DNA from: Paractinoplanes polyasparticus
Lineage (GTDB): Bacteria > Actinomycetota > Actinomycetes > Mycobacteriales > Micromonosporaceae
Assembly: GCF_019710575.1 (NCBI RefSeq)
Contig: NZ_JAHWFK010000008.1
Coordinates: 124,001-188,000, forward strand
Direction: 5' to 3'
Length of the DNA stretch: 64,000 nucleotides
The translations under genes and the position numbers were made by a program. Shown one piece after another: positions 6,671 through 15,291 of the stretch; the first letter of the stretch is position 1; every line of letters starts with the position of its first letter. The notes beneath the pieces are model-generated. The model was not told the origin of the DNA, ran no database searches, and saw only the letters and a program-made list of their open reading frames with translations.

Positions 6671-7666
6671 TCACACTGTGATGACGACCTTGGCCCGGGC
6701 GTGCTCCTCCTCCAGGTAGCGGATCGCCTCCGGCACCTCGGCGAGCTGGTAGGTGCGGTCGATGGCCGGGGTCACCCGGCCCGCCTCGGCCAGCTCGCGC
6801 AGCCCGGCCAGCAGCTCACGGCTCGGCGATGTCGCCGGCACCACGATCCGCGGGCCCGAGCGGGACAGCCTGGCCGCGATCTGCGCTCCGATGATCAGCC
6901 GCATCGGCCCGAACAGCTGGGCCCGCCCGCGGGATGTGCCCCCACCCGAGAGCACCAGCACCCCGTCCGGCGCCACCACCCGCCGCAGATCGTCCAGCGA
7001 CCGGTTCCCCACCAGGTCGAGCACCACGTCGAAGCGGCGGCCGAGCCGGGTGAAGTCGCTCCCGGTGTAGTCCACGACCTCGTCCGCTCCGAGCGAGCGG
7101 ACCAGTTCGACGTTGCGGGGGCTGCACACGGCCGTCACCGAGCCACCGAGCGCCTTGCCGATCTGGACGGCGAAGGTGCCCACCCCGCCCGAGGCCCCGT
7201 TGATCAGCACGCTCCGGCCGGCCCGCACCCGGCCCACGTCCCGCAGCGCCATCAGAGCCGTCCCGCCGGCCAGTGGCATCGCCGCCGCTTCGGCCCAGCT
7301 GAGCCCGGCCGGCTTGAACTCGATCTCGTCGGCCGGGGCGCAGACGTATTCCGCGAACGCCCCGTGCGCGTCCCCCAGGTCGCCGTACACCTCGTCGCCG
7401 GGCCGGAACCGGTCGACCCCGGCGCCGACCGACTCGACCGTCCCCGCGAAGTCGGTGCCCCGGATCCGGCGCCGCGGTCCGCGCGGGCCCATCACCGCGG
7501 GCAGCATCAGCCGGCCCAGTACGGGGTCGCCGCGCATCACGTGCCAGTCGCGAGCGTTGATCGAGGCCGCCCGCACGCGCACCCGCACCTCACCCAGGCC
7601 GGGTTCCGGCTCGGCCACGTCCTCGAGCGCCGGAACGCCGTACCTCTTCTGATAGATAGCCTTCAT
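6671..7666 (-). CDS. Zinc-independent MDR oxidoreductase (NADPH:quinone reductase-like)
   Basis: 331 residues from ATG 7666 (MKAIYQKRYG); the frame extends 12 codons further but lacks family similarity. N-terminal GroES-like fold (VRAASINARDWHVMRGDP, then GTDFAGTVESVG), then a Rossmann domain with the NADP-binding motif GASGGVGTFAVQIGKALG near residue 150. No cysteine or structural-zinc cluster is seen, as in quinone-oxidoreductase members. Likely cytosolic NADPH-dependent reduction of quinones or enones; the substrate cannot be told. It stands alone between the two-component operon terminator and the SOS box. Confidence 0.85.
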   Translation of the reverse strand: MKAIYQKRYGVPALEDVAEPEPGLGEVRVRVRAASINARDWHVMRGDPVLGRLMLPAVMGPRGPRRRIRGTDFAGTVESVGAGVDRFRPGDEVYGDLGDAHGAFAEYVCAPADEIEFKPAGLSWAEAAAMPLAGGTALMALRDVGRVRAGRSVLINGASGGVGTFAVQIGKALGGSVTAVCSPRNVELVRSLGADEVVDYTGSDFTRLGRRFDVVLDLVGNRSLDDLRRVVAPDGVLVLSGGGTSRGRAQLFGPMRLIIGAQIAARLSRSGPRIVVPATSPSRELLAGLRELAEAGRVTPAIDRTYQLAEVPEAIRYLEEEHARAKVVITV

Positions 7667-7802
7667 GGTGCTCAGCGTGCCGATCGCGGGCCGCCGGCTC
7701 ATCGGAGCGGAGGCTGGAGCAGACCCGGCCCAAAGAAGGACCGGCGCCGGCCCAAAGTGCTAGGTGGATCACGCGGGAGCGAGGCGAGGTCCAGGTAATG
7801 GC

Positions 7803-7839
7803 TGACGGCGGCCGCAGAACGGCCCCGCGGCCGCCGTCA
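7803..7839 (-). terminator. Terminator hairpin after the two-component operon
   Basis: TGACGGCGGCCGC (7803-7815) and its exact complement (7827-7839) form a 13-bp stem with an 11-nt loop, 50 bp after the response-regulator stop. Confidence 0.7.
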
Positions 7840-7888
7840 AGCGCGGGCTGGGCCACGCCGCAGCCCCACGTGAGCCACCAGTTAAGCC

Positions 7889-8557
7889 CTAAGGCCGGCC
7901 GGTGGCGCGGCCCGTCTCGTAGGCCCACATGGCGATCTCGACCCGGTTGCGAACGATGAGCTTGGCCATCAACGAGGTGATGTGGGTCTTCACTGTGCTC
8001 AGGCTGATGTGCAGCCCGGACGCTATCTCGGCGTTGGTGCGGCCACGGGCCACCAGCGCCAGCACCTCTTCCTCGCGGTCGGTCAGCGGGTCGACCGGTT
8101 GCGGGGGCGGCCCGGACGGGCCGGTGTCGGCGAACGCCTTGAGCAGGCGGGTGGTGATGCTGGGAGCGATCAGGGCGTCGCCCCGGGCGGCGGCGTGCAC
8201 GGCCTGGCTGAGCAGGGCGGTGCCGGCGTCCTTGAGCAGGAAACCGCGAGCGCCGGCACGCAGGGCGGCGTAGACGTGGTCGTCGAGGTCGAACGTGGTG
8301 ATGACGACGACGGCCAGCGGATCGGTGACGGCGGGGCCGGCCAGGCGGCGGGTGGCCTCGATGCCGTCCATGCCGGGCATGCGGATGTCGAGCAGGCACA
8401 CGTCGGGGCGCAGCCGCTGGGCCAGTTCGACGGCGCGGCGGCCGTCGGGGGCCTCGCCGACGACGCGGATGCCGGGCTCGGCGTTGAGGATCATGACCAG
8501 GCCGGTACGCACGATCTCTTGGTCGTCGGCGACGACCACCCGGATGTCATCGGACAT
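7889..8557 (-). CDS. NarL/LuxR-family response regulator
   Basis: 222 residues. Receiver domain ~4-120 with acidic pair (VVVADDQE), phospho-acceptor Asp in CLLDIRMPGMDG and conserved Lys in GFLLKDAG. LuxR-type HTH ~150-215 (LTDREEEVLALVARGRTNAEIA, then STVKTHITSLMAKL). The ATG directly follows the stop of the histidine kinase gene, so the two are a coupled pair. The signal and targets are unknown; the neighbouring reductase on the same strand is a possible but unproved target. Confidence 0.93.
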   Translation of the reverse strand: MSDDIRVVVADDQEIVRTGLVMILNAEPGIRVVGEAPDGRRAVELAQRLRPDVCLLDIRMPGMDGIEATRRLAGPAVTDPLAVVVITTFDLDDHVYAALRAGARGFLLKDAGTALLSQAVHAAARGDALIAPSITTRLLKAFADTGPSGPPPQPVDPLTDREEEVLALVARGRTNAEIASGLHISLSTVKTHITSLMAKLIVRNRVEIAMWAYETGRATGRP

Positions 8558-9661
8558 TCAGGCTGCCGCCCCGGTGCGCGGCAGCGCCGCGCTGACCGTC
8601 CAGCCGCGACCCGGGCCGGGGCCGGCCTCGCAGGTGCCGCCGAGCAGACCGGCCCGCTCGGCCATGCCGGCCAGGCCGAACCCACCGGCCGCGGAGGCCC
8701 GGGTGGCCTCGCCGTCGTCGCTGACATGCAGGCGCACCAGCGAACCGTCGGCGGCCACGCGGACCGTGATGCGGCTGGCGTGCCGGGCGTGCCGCCGTGC
8801 GTTGGTCACCGACTCCTGCGCGAGGCGATAGATGGCGGTGCCGACAGTGGCGGGCACGTCGTCCAGGTCGCCGGTCACTTCGACGGAAACCGGCAGACCC
8901 GACGGGGACGGCCCGGCCAGGCCGCGCAGTTCGGCCAGGCCGGGACTGGGCGACAGGTCGCCGGCCTGAGAGAAGCGCAATGCGCCCACCATCGTGCGCA
9001 TCTCGGCCAGGGCGCGGGTCGCCTCGGCCTCGATGACCCGCAACGCCTCGACCGCCGCCTCGGGCTGCCGCTGGGCCACCGCGATGCCGGCCTGGGCCCG
9101 GATCGCCATGGCCGAGACGTGGTGGGCCACGGTGTCGTGCAGGTCGCGGGCCAACCGTTCGCGTTCGAGCAGCTTGGCCTCGCCGAGCCGGCGCTCGAGC
9201 AGCCGGGCGCGGTAGCGGAACGTCGTGGCCAGCGCGAACGCCGCGATCATGGCCACGAACCCGAGCAGCATGTCGGAGACGCCGATGTGGCCGAGGGCGG
9301 CCGCCACCGAGATCTTGGCGAAGATCAGCGCGGCGCCGGCCAGCGCCTCGCGCCCGGAGCCCCAGCGGAACAGCGCGTACGGCAGGATCAGCAGATAGGC
9401 CAGCGTGCCGTTGCCGGGATCGCCCCAGAACAGGCAGACCAGGAACGCGATCGCGACCATCAGGAACGGCCGGGTGCGGCGCCACAGCAGGGTGGGGGCC
9501 AGCACGAGCCCGAGGATCATGCCGGACCAGGCCGCGGTCAGCACTCCCTCGAGCACGGTGGCCACGACGACCACGCCCAGGAGCACCCAGTCGCGCCGGA
9601 GGCGAGCCGGCGCGCCAGGCGATCGGGGCTCGAGCCACACCGAGTGGAGAGTCTCACGCAC
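8558..9661 (-). CDS. NarL-type sensor histidine kinase, multi-pass membrane
   Basis: 367 residues. Five or so hydrophobic segments in residues ~20-155, then the dimerisation/phospho-acceptor motif LARDLHDTVAHHVSAM (HisKA_3 type) near residue 195. The HATPase domain follows (LAQESVTNARRHARHA N-box; GGFGLAGMAERAGLLGG G-box). No extracytoplasmic sensor domain of size, so it probably senses a membrane or intramembrane cue. GTG start; partner of the regulator immediately downstream. Confidence 0.92.
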   Translation of the reverse strand: MRETLHSVWLEPRSPGAPARLRRDWVLLGVVVVATVLEGVLTAAWSGMILGLVLAPTLLWRRTRPFLMVAIAFLVCLFWGDPGNGTLAYLLILPYALFRWGSGREALAGAALIFAKISVAAALGHIGVSDMLLGFVAMIAAFALATTFRYRARLLERRLGEAKLLERERLARDLHDTVAHHVSAMAIRAQAGIAVAQRQPEAAVEALRVIEAEATRALAEMRTMVGALRFSQAGDLSPSPGLAELRGLAGPSPSGLPVSVEVTGDLDDVPATVGTAIYRLAQESVTNARRHARHASRITVRVAADGSLVRLHVSDDGEATRASAAGGFGLAGMAERAGLLGGTCEAGPGPGRGWTVSAALPRTGAAA

Positions 9662-9700
9662 GCCACGATCGTACGAAGGAAGCCCGGCAACCGGACCCGC

Positions 9701-10564
9701 CTAAAGTACGAGTCGTTTCTCGAAGGCGAGCTGGTTGTACGGCGACGAGTCGTCGGACTGGACCTCGCGGTAGCCGCCGGCCCGGTAGAGCGCGATCGCC
9801 TCCGCGAGAACCGAGTGCGTGCCCAGCCGGATCGACGTGATGCCGTGCCCGGCCGCGTCCCGTTCGAGCGCGGCCAGTAACCGCCGTCCCAGTCCGAGCC
9901 CTCGGGCGTCCGGGCTCACCCACACATGGCGGATCTCCGCGACCGGCCCGCTCCCCTGCCACAGCCCGCAACCGACTGGCCGTCCGTCCTCGCGGGCCAG
10001 CAGGAACGTGCCCTCGGTGAGAGCGCCGGGCGCGATCAGCGCGGCCGGGTCGTAGCCCTCGGGAAAGCGAAGGTCCAATTCCGCGGCGTACGCCTGCAGG
10101 CACGCGCGAGCCGGAGGCGCGTCATCCGGCACGGCCTCGATCGTGACGGTGGCCAGGCGCGTCAGTCGCCGGACCTGACCCTGAGCCTCGAGCAGCCGCT
10201 CCCGCTGCGCCGGAGTGAGCGGATCGAGCAGCGCGGCGACACTCTCGCGGGAGCGCGCCTCCAGGTCGGCCCGTTCCCGCTGCCCGGCCTCGGTCAGCAC
10301 GGCTGTCCGCACCCGTCCGTCGGTGGGATGCGGGCCGACCGTGACCAGCCCGTCGCCGCTGAGCGAGCGCAGCAGCCGGCTGAGGTAACCGGAGTCGAGC
10401 CCGAGCCGGGAACGGAGCTCGCGCAGGCCGGCGCCGTCGCCGATCTCGAAGAGCAGCCGCGCCTCGCCGAGCGGACGCCGCTGCCCCAGGTAATGATCGT
10501 TGAGCACGCCGAGACGCTGCGTGTAGAACCGGTTGAAGTCACGCACGAGCTCGATCTGATCCAC
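9701..10564 (-). CDS. MarR-GNAT fusion: winged-helix regulator joined to N-acetyltransferase
   Basis: 287 residues with a GTG start. Residues ~1-140 are MarR-like (FNRFYTQRLGVLND, GDGAGLRELRSRLGLDSGYLSRLLRSL, wing GLVTVGPHPTDGR). Residues ~150-287 are a GNAT domain with acetyl-CoA motif A, VSPDARGLGLGRRLLAALE. Such fusions are known in actinobacteria; the acetylation substrate is unknown. It is transcribed away from an SDR gene, and an 8-bp-arm palindrome lies 3 bp upstream of its start, suggesting autoregulation and control of the SDR. Confidence 0.9.
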   Translation of the reverse strand: MDQIELVRDFNRFYTQRLGVLNDHYLGQRRPLGEARLLFEIGDGAGLRELRSRLGLDSGYLSRLLRSLSGDGLVTVGPHPTDGRVRTAVLTEAGQRERADLEARSRESVAALLDPLTPAQRERLLEAQGQVRRLTRLATVTIEAVPDDAPPARACLQAYAAELDLRFPEGYDPAALIAPGALTEGTFLLAREDGRPVGCGLWQGSGPVAEIRHVWVSPDARGLGLGRRLLAALERDAAGHGITSIRLGTHSVLAEAIALYRAGGYREVQSDDSSPYNQLAFEKRLVL

Positions 10565-10566
10565 AA

Positions 10567-10586
10567 TCTCTGACCTTAGTCAGAGA
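10567..10586. promoter_or_regulatory. Palindromic operator between MarR-GNAT and SDR genes
   Basis: TCTCTGAC-CTTA-GTCAGAGA: perfect 8-bp arms with a 4-bp spacer in the 39-bp divergent intergenic region. Size and position fit a MarR dimer site controlling both promoters. Confidence 0.7.
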
Positions 10587-10603
10587 ACGCCCAAGGAGGA
10601 ACC

Positions 10604-11399
10604 ATGAGCCGGACCGTGGTCGTCACCGGAGGCAGTTCGGGCGTCGGGCTGGCGGCCGCCGAACAGTTCGCGGCCGCGGGCGACCGGGTCGTGCTGGTCG
10701 GCCGCACCCAAGCACGCCTCGACGAGGCCGCAAAGCGCGTGAAGGCCGACAAAATCCTCAAGGCAGACTTCGAGGACTTCGATCAGGTACGCGATCTGGC
10801 CGCCCGGATCAAAGACGTCTACCCGAGGATCGACGTCCTGGCCAACAACGCCGGCGGCATGGTTCGAGCACTACCGCCGTACGACGGACGGCTTCGAAGC
10901 CACCATCCAGGGCAACCACCTGGCCCCGTTCCTGCTCACCCACCTGCTCCGCGACCGGCTCACCGGCGGCCGGGTGGTCAACACCGCCTCGCGGGCCCAC
11001 ATGCGGGCCGCCCCCGACCCCGGCGATCTCGTCGGCGACCCGGCCCGGTACCGCGCCTTCCCCGCCTACGGCGCGGCCAAGACCGCCAACATCCTGTTCG
11101 CCGCCGAGGCCGCCCGGCGCTGGCCCGAGATCACCAGCGTCTCGTTCCATCCGGGCGTCGTCCGCAGCAATTTCGGGGCGGGCAAGGCGACGCGGTTCTT
11201 CTACAAGTACGCGCCCTTCCTGGTCACGCCGGAGAAGGCGGGCGCACTGCTGGTCTGGCTGGCCACCACGGGCGACGTGCGTAACGGCGCCTACTACGTC
11301 GGGCACGAGGTCGCCAAGACCGCGCCCTACGCGAGCGACCCGGCCGCCGCGGCCGCGCTCTGGGCCGCCAGTGAAGAGGCCACCGGCGTACGGGAATAA
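10604..11399 (+). pseudogene. Short-chain dehydrogenase/reductase, frameshifted
   Basis: Starts at ATG 10604 behind AAGGAGGAACC. Frame 1 encodes the SDR N-terminus: VVVTGGSSGVGLAAAEQFAA (TGxxxGxG) and NNAGGM near residue 86. At about 10861-10863 (ATGGTTCGAG) the reading moves by one base; the second frame continues with a serine-bearing strand (VVNTASRAHM), the catalytic pair in YGAAKTANIL, and a normal SDR C-terminus ending at 11399. Removing one G restores ~264 residues. Either a recent pseudogene or a sequencing error; catalytic residues are otherwise intact. Probable target of the divergent MarR-GNAT regulator. Confidence 0.85.
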
Positions 11400-11474
11400 C
11401 GGAAAGTCCGGAAACCGAGGGCTTGTTCACCCGCCCCTGCCGCCGGAGCCTGCGGAAACGTACGGTCACGCCTC

Positions 11475-12737
11475 GTGCGGAAGACGGCGGCCCTCACTCT
11501 GCTCATCGTCACGGCACTGTGGACGGTGGGCCTGGACGACGCGCCCACCGGCCCGGCCGCGTGGGGGCGGCTGGCCGCGCTGTGGTCGGCTGACCTGCTG
11601 CTGATCCAGGTCGTGCTGATGGCCCGCATCCCGTGGGTCGAGCGGGCGTACGGCCAGGACACGCTCGCCCGCTGGCACCGGTGGACCGGCTTCGCGTCGT
11701 TCCTGCTGCTGGTGGCCCATGTCGTGCTCGCCGTCACCGCGTACGGAATGAGGGCCCCGGACCCGGGGATGCTGTGGGCCTACGTGGCTTTCGCCGCTTT
11801 GATCCTGGTCGTGGTCACCTCGGTGCGCCGCGTGCGCCGGCGGATGCGCTACGAGTCGTGGCACCTGCTGCACCTCTACGCCTACCTGGGCGTCGGCCTG
11901 GCCCTGCCGCACATGCTCCTGCTGGGCAGCGACTTCCGCTCGCCGGTGGCCCGCGCCTACTGGTGGAGCCTGTACGCGATCGCCGCGGGCTCGGTCGTCG
12001 TCTTCCGCCTCGGGCTGCCGGTGTGGCGGACGCTGCGGCACCGGCTGACCGTCGACCACGTCGACCCGGAGGGGCCCGGACTGGTCTCCGTCTATCTGCG
12101 CGGGCGGCGGCTCGACCGGTTGCCGGTCCGTGCCGGGCAGTTCTTCGTCTGGCGCTTCCTCGACGGCCGGGGCGGGCTGCGCGGTCACCCGTTCTCGCTG
12201 TCCGGGCCGCCGCGCAGCGACAGCCTGCGGATCACGGTGAAGGTGGTCGGCGACGGCACGTCGCGGGTCGCGGCGCTGCGGCCGGGCACGCGGGTGCTGA
12301 TCGAGGGCCCGTACGGGCGGATGACCGCAGCCGCCTACGCCGGCGGCCCGGTGACGATGCTGGCCTGCGGAACCGGGGTGACGCCGCTGCTGGCGCTGCT
12401 CTGGGACCTGCCGTACGCCCATGGCCGGGCGACCCTCGTCTACCGCACCCGGCATCCGCACGAGGTGGCGTTCGGAAAGGAGCTGGAGTGGCTGGCCGAG
12501 CACCGCGGCGTGCGCCTGGTGCCCCTGGTCGGCCCGCGCGCCGAGCCCGGGTCGTGGCTGCCCGCCGAGTACGCCGACTACGACGACGCCCAGGCGCTGC
12601 GGGCGCTCGCCCCCGACCTCGCCGGCCACGACGTGTACGTCTGCGGACCGGACGCCTGGGCCGCGTCGGTGTTCCGGGCCGCTCGCGCGGTGGGCGTACC
12701 CCCGGCCCGCCTGCACCGGGAACGGTTCGGGTGGTGA
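11475..12737 (+). CDS. Ferric-reductase-like membrane flavoprotein
   Basis: 420 residues, GTG start. About six membrane segments in residues 1-180 with paired histidines (LARWHRWTGFASF, VAHVVLAV, WHLLHLYAYLGVGLALPHM) that could ligate haem, as in ferric-reductase/NOX-type domains. Then an FAD-binding beta-barrel (GQFFVWRFL, GHPFSLSGPP) and an NAD(P)-binding domain (GPVTMLACGTGVTPLLALL). It probably moves electrons from NAD(P)H through FAD and haem across the membrane; the acceptor is unknown. A YbaK-type gene follows closely. Confidence 0.86.
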   Translation: MRKTAALTLLIVTALWTVGLDDAPTGPAAWGRLAALWSADLLLIQVVLMARIPWVERAYGQDTLARWHRWTGFASFLLLVAHVVLAVTAYGMRAPDPGMLWAYVAFAALILVVVTSVRRVRRRMRYESWHLLHLYAYLGVGLALPHMLLLGSDFRSPVARAYWWSLYAIAAGSVVVFRLGLPVWRTLRHRLTVDHVDPEGPGLVSVYLRGRRLDRLPVRAGQFFVWRFLDGRGGLRGHPFSLSGPPRSDSLRITVKVVGDGTSRVAALRPGTRVLIEGPYGRMTAAAYAGGPVTMLACGTGVTPLLALLWDLPYAHGRATLVYRTRHPHEVAFGKELEWLAEHRGVRLVPLVGPRAEPGSWLPAEYADYDDAQALRALAPDLAGHDVYVCGPDAWAASVFRAARAVGVPPARLHRERFGW

Positions 12738-12747
12738 GAATGGGCTG

Positions 12748-13236
12748 ATGAGGGAACACCCCAACGTCATCGCCGTGCAGGACGCATTGGATGCCGCGGG
12801 AGCGCACACCGCCGACGACGCCCCGTCCATGGTCATCATCCTGGACTCGGCCGCGCACACCGCGGCAGCGGCCGCCGAGGCGCTCTGCATCGAGGTCGGC
12901 CAGATCGCCAACTCGTTGATCTTCGACGCCGACGGGGAGCCGCTGCTCGTGCTGACCTCGGGCGCGCACCGGGTCGACACGGCCAAGGTCGCCGCCGGCC
13001 TGGGGATCGGGAAGCTTCGGCGGGCCACACCGGAGTTCGTCCGCGAGCACACCGGGCAGGCCATCGGCGGGGTCGCTCCGCTCGGGCACCCCAAGCCGGT
13101 CCGTACGCTCGTCGACACCGCGCTCGAGCAGTACCGCGACATCTGGGCGGCGGGCGGGGTGCCGCAGGCGGTCTTCCCGATCACCTTCGCCGAGCTGGTG
13201 CGGGTGACCGCCGGCACGCCGGCCGACGTGGCCTGA
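12748..13236 (+). CDS. YbaK/EbsC-type aminoacyl-tRNA deacylase
   Basis: 162 residues from ATG 12748 (MREHPNVIAVQDAL), 10 bp after the flavoprotein stop. The fold matches the YbaK/ProX editing domain: IGQIANSL-like strand (GQIANSLIFDADGE), SGAHRVDTAKVA with the conserved lysine, and GVAPLGHPKPV. The family hydrolyses mischarged tRNA such as Cys-tRNA(Pro) or Ala-tRNA(Pro); the exact specificity cannot be read here. Confidence 0.87.
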   Translation: MREHPNVIAVQDALDAAGAHTADDAPSMVIILDSAAHTAAAAAEALCIEVGQIANSLIFDADGEPLLVLTSGAHRVDTAKVAAGLGIGKLRRATPEFVREHTGQAIGGVAPLGHPKPVRTLVDTALEQYRDIWAAGGVPQAVFPITFAELVRVTAGTPADVA

Positions 13237-13243
13237 CCCGCCG

Positions 13244-13891
13244 ATGCCGATCACGCTGCATGTCTGGCGGGTGCCGCGGCGCCGGGTCGTGACCGCCATG
13301 TTCCGCCTGGCCTTTCCGGGCCCGCATCGGACGTCGTTCGCCAAGTTCCTGGGTACGGCCGATGGCTTCCGTCCCGGTGACGCCGATCTGACCCGATATG
13401 CGGCCGTGACCGTGAGCGACGATCCCGTCATCCTCCCCAAGTGGGACAAATTGGCGGTCGCTTCGGCCCGCATAGACCTGACTCCCCTGCGCAGCCGAGG
13501 CACCTGGTCCCGGAAGAAACCGTTCGAGCCGGGTAGATCGCCCAGCCGGGACGGCATGGTGCTGGCGCTCACCCGGGCCCGGTTGCGCCCGACCCGGGCC
13601 GCGGCGTTCTGGAAGGCCATCGCCCCGGTCGCCCCCGAAGTCGATCAAGCGCCGGGCCTGCTGGCGCACTTCGGCATCGGCGAGGCGCCGATCGGCTTCC
13701 AGGGCACGATCAGCGTGTGGCGCGATGCGGCGGACCTGGCCCGATTCGCGTACCGTCAGCCGGAGCATCGCGCGGTGATCGCACGGACGCCGACCGATGG
13801 GTGGTACGCCGAGGAGCTTTTCGCCCGATTCGCGGTCGACGAGATCTCGGGCGACCGCGACGTGCTCGGCTGGACCGTAAGAGGGGCGTGA
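13244..13891 (+). CDS. CrtA-like (spheroidene monooxygenase-type) carotenoid oxygenase
   Basis: 215 residues starting 8 bp after the deacylase gene. It resembles the CrtA/spheroidene monooxygenase family: HVWRVP near the start, FLGTADGF near residue 38, GRSPSRDGMVLALTRARL in the middle, and the conserved block FGIGEAPIGFQGTISVWRD followed by FAYRQPEHR and WYAEELFARF. CrtA adds a keto group at C-2 of acyclic carotenoids. The neighbouring CruF-like, GT2 and desaturase genes support a carotenoid role. Heme-dependence and the actual substrate are not visible. Confidence 0.72.
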   Translation: MPITLHVWRVPRRRVVTAMFRLAFPGPHRTSFAKFLGTADGFRPGDADLTRYAAVTVSDDPVILPKWDKLAVASARIDLTPLRSRGTWSRKKPFEPGRSPSRDGMVLALTRARLRPTRAAAFWKAIAPVAPEVDQAPGLLAHFGIGEAPIGFQGTISVWRDAADLARFAYRQPEHRAVIARTPTDGWYAEELFARFAVDEISGDRDVLGWTVRGA

Positions 13892-13898
13892 CTCGACG

Positions 13899-14477
13899 AT
13901 GAGGCTCGTGGCGTGGCAGCCGGACGACCTGCTGCGGCGGCTCGACGACGTGGTGAGCGTCTACGGCGAGGCGATGGGTTACCGCAAGGAGCTGCTGCAG
14001 ACCCGGCGTGGCTACATCGGCGCCCATGTGCGCCGGGCCGGCTTCCGGGCCGTCGCGACCCTCACCACCGACGGGCGGCTCGCCGGTTTCGGCTACGGCT
14101 ACACGTCGGGCTCCGGCCAGTGGTGGCACGACCAGGTGCGTTCCCAGCTGGGCGAGGACGACCGGCAGCGCTGGCTGACCAGCTGCTTCGAGGTCGTCGA
14201 ACTGCACGTGCGCCCGGCGGCACAGGGCCACGGCGTGGGCGCCCGCCAGCTGCGCGCGCTGCTGGCCATGGCCGACGGTGAGACGGTGCTGCTCTCCACG
14301 CCCGAGGCCGACGAGCAGAAGTCGCGGGCGTGGCGGCTCTACCGCCGGTTCGGCTTCGCCGACGTGCTGCGCCACTTCCACTTCCCGGGCGACGAGCGGG
14401 CCTTCGCCATCCTCGGCCGGGATCTGCCTGTGGTAGAGCGCCCCGCGGAAGACGCCCCCGGCATTGTCGGCATCTAA
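13899..14477 (+). CDS. GNAT-family N-acetyltransferase
   Basis: 192 residues. GNAT fold with acetyl-CoA motif A, VELHVRPAAQGHGVGARQLRALL, near residues 100-122 and a C-terminal WRLYRRFGFADVLRHF strand. ATG 13899 lies 8 bp after the CrtA-like gene and the end overlaps the proposed start of the CruF-like gene, so it is co-transcribed with the carotenoid genes. The substrate is unknown; nothing in the family indicates carotenoid acetylation. Confidence 0.87.
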   Translation: MRLVAWQPDDLLRRLDDVVSVYGEAMGYRKELLQTRRGYIGAHVRRAGFRAVATLTTDGRLAGFGYGYTSGSGQWWHDQVRSQLGEDDRQRWLTSCFEVVELHVRPAAQGHGVGARQLRALLAMADGETVLLSTPEADEQKSRAWRLYRRFGFADVLRHFHFPGDERAFAILGRDLPVVERPAEDAPGIVGI

Positions 14478-15291
14478 AGCAAGGCTTCAGTCCGTTTTGG
14501 GGCGGCGGGCGGGGCGGTCCGTCTGGCCGTGGGCGCTGCTCGGAGTGCTGGTGCTCGCCCAGATCTGCTATCCGCTGACCTCCGGCGGGACGCGGGCCGC
14601 GTTCACCGTGGCCACCGTCGTGATCGGTTACCTGCTGTCGGTCACGCACGCGCTGCTCAGCCGCGGGCCGCGGGCCGCGCTCGCCCTCGTCGGCGCGGCC
14701 ACGCTGGGCGGCTTCGCGGTCGAGGCGATCGGCGTGGCCACCGGCTTCCCGTTCGGCACCTACGTCTACTCCGGTCAGCTCGGGCCCAAGCTGCTCGGCG
14801 TCCCGCTCATCATCCCGCTCGCCTGGACCTGGATGGCCTGGCCGGCCTGGCTGGCCGCGCAACGCCTGCCGATCGCCCGCTGGGCCCGGGTCGGGGTAGC
14901 CGCGTTCGGCCTGGCCGCCTGGGATCTCTTCCTCGACCCGCAGATGGTGGCCGAGGGCTACTGGCGGTGGCTCTCCCCCACTCCGGCGCTGCCCGGCGTG
15001 CCCGGCATCCCGGTCGGCAACTATCTGGGCTGGCTGGGCTTCGCGGTGGTGCTGATGACCGCGCTGAGTCACTTCTCCCGCGTGCACGAGCCGCGGCCCG
15101 GTGACGCTCCCATGCTGGGTCTCTGGTTCTGGACGTACGCTTCGTCCGTGCTCGCCCACGCCGTCTTCCTGAGCCTGCCCGCCTCGGCGGCCTGGGGCGG
15201 CGTGCTGATGGGGGCGGCCGTGCTGCCCGTGGCCGTTCGCCTGCTCATCCCGGCCCGGCCCGGCGCCGACCTCCGACGGGTACGGCCGTGA
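14464..15291 (+). CDS. CruF-like carotenoid hydratase (integral membrane)
   Basis: Up to 275 residues with seven or so hydrophobic segments. It resembles the carotenoid 1',2'-hydratase CruF / bisanhydrobacterioruberin hydratase family: FAVEAIGVATGFPFGTYVY, PLIIPLAWTWMAWPA, WDLFLDPQMV and IPVGNYLGWL are hallmark blocks. It would hydrate the psi-end of an acyclic carotenoid. The start is uncertain: TTG 14464 overlaps the GNAT gene, TTG 14497 is an alternative, and neither has a strong ribosome-binding site. The stop overlaps the glycosyltransferase start (GTGA). Confidence 0.78.
   Translation: MSASKARLQSVLGRRAGRSVWPWALLGVLVLAQICYPLTSGGTRAAFTVATVVIGYLLSVTHALLSRGPRAALALVGAATLGGFAVEAIGVATGFPFGTYVYSGQLGPKLLGVPLIIPLAWTWMAWPAWLAAQRLPIARWARVGVAAFGLAAWDLFLDPQMVAEGYWRWLSPTPALPGVPGIPVGNYLGWLGFAVVLMTALSHFSRVHEPRPGDAPMLGLWFWTYASSVLAHAVFLSLPASAAWGGVLMGAAVLPVAVRLLIPARPGADLRRVRP

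Noticed and set aside
5292..6719. 475-codon plus-strand frame over the HEPN gene
   Set aside because: Low-complexity translation of the repeats; the antisense frame has a ribosome-binding site and the HEPN-type domain.
7982..9880. 632-codon plus-strand frame over the two-component genes
   Set aside because: Antisense shadow; both minus-strand genes have complete catalytic motifs.
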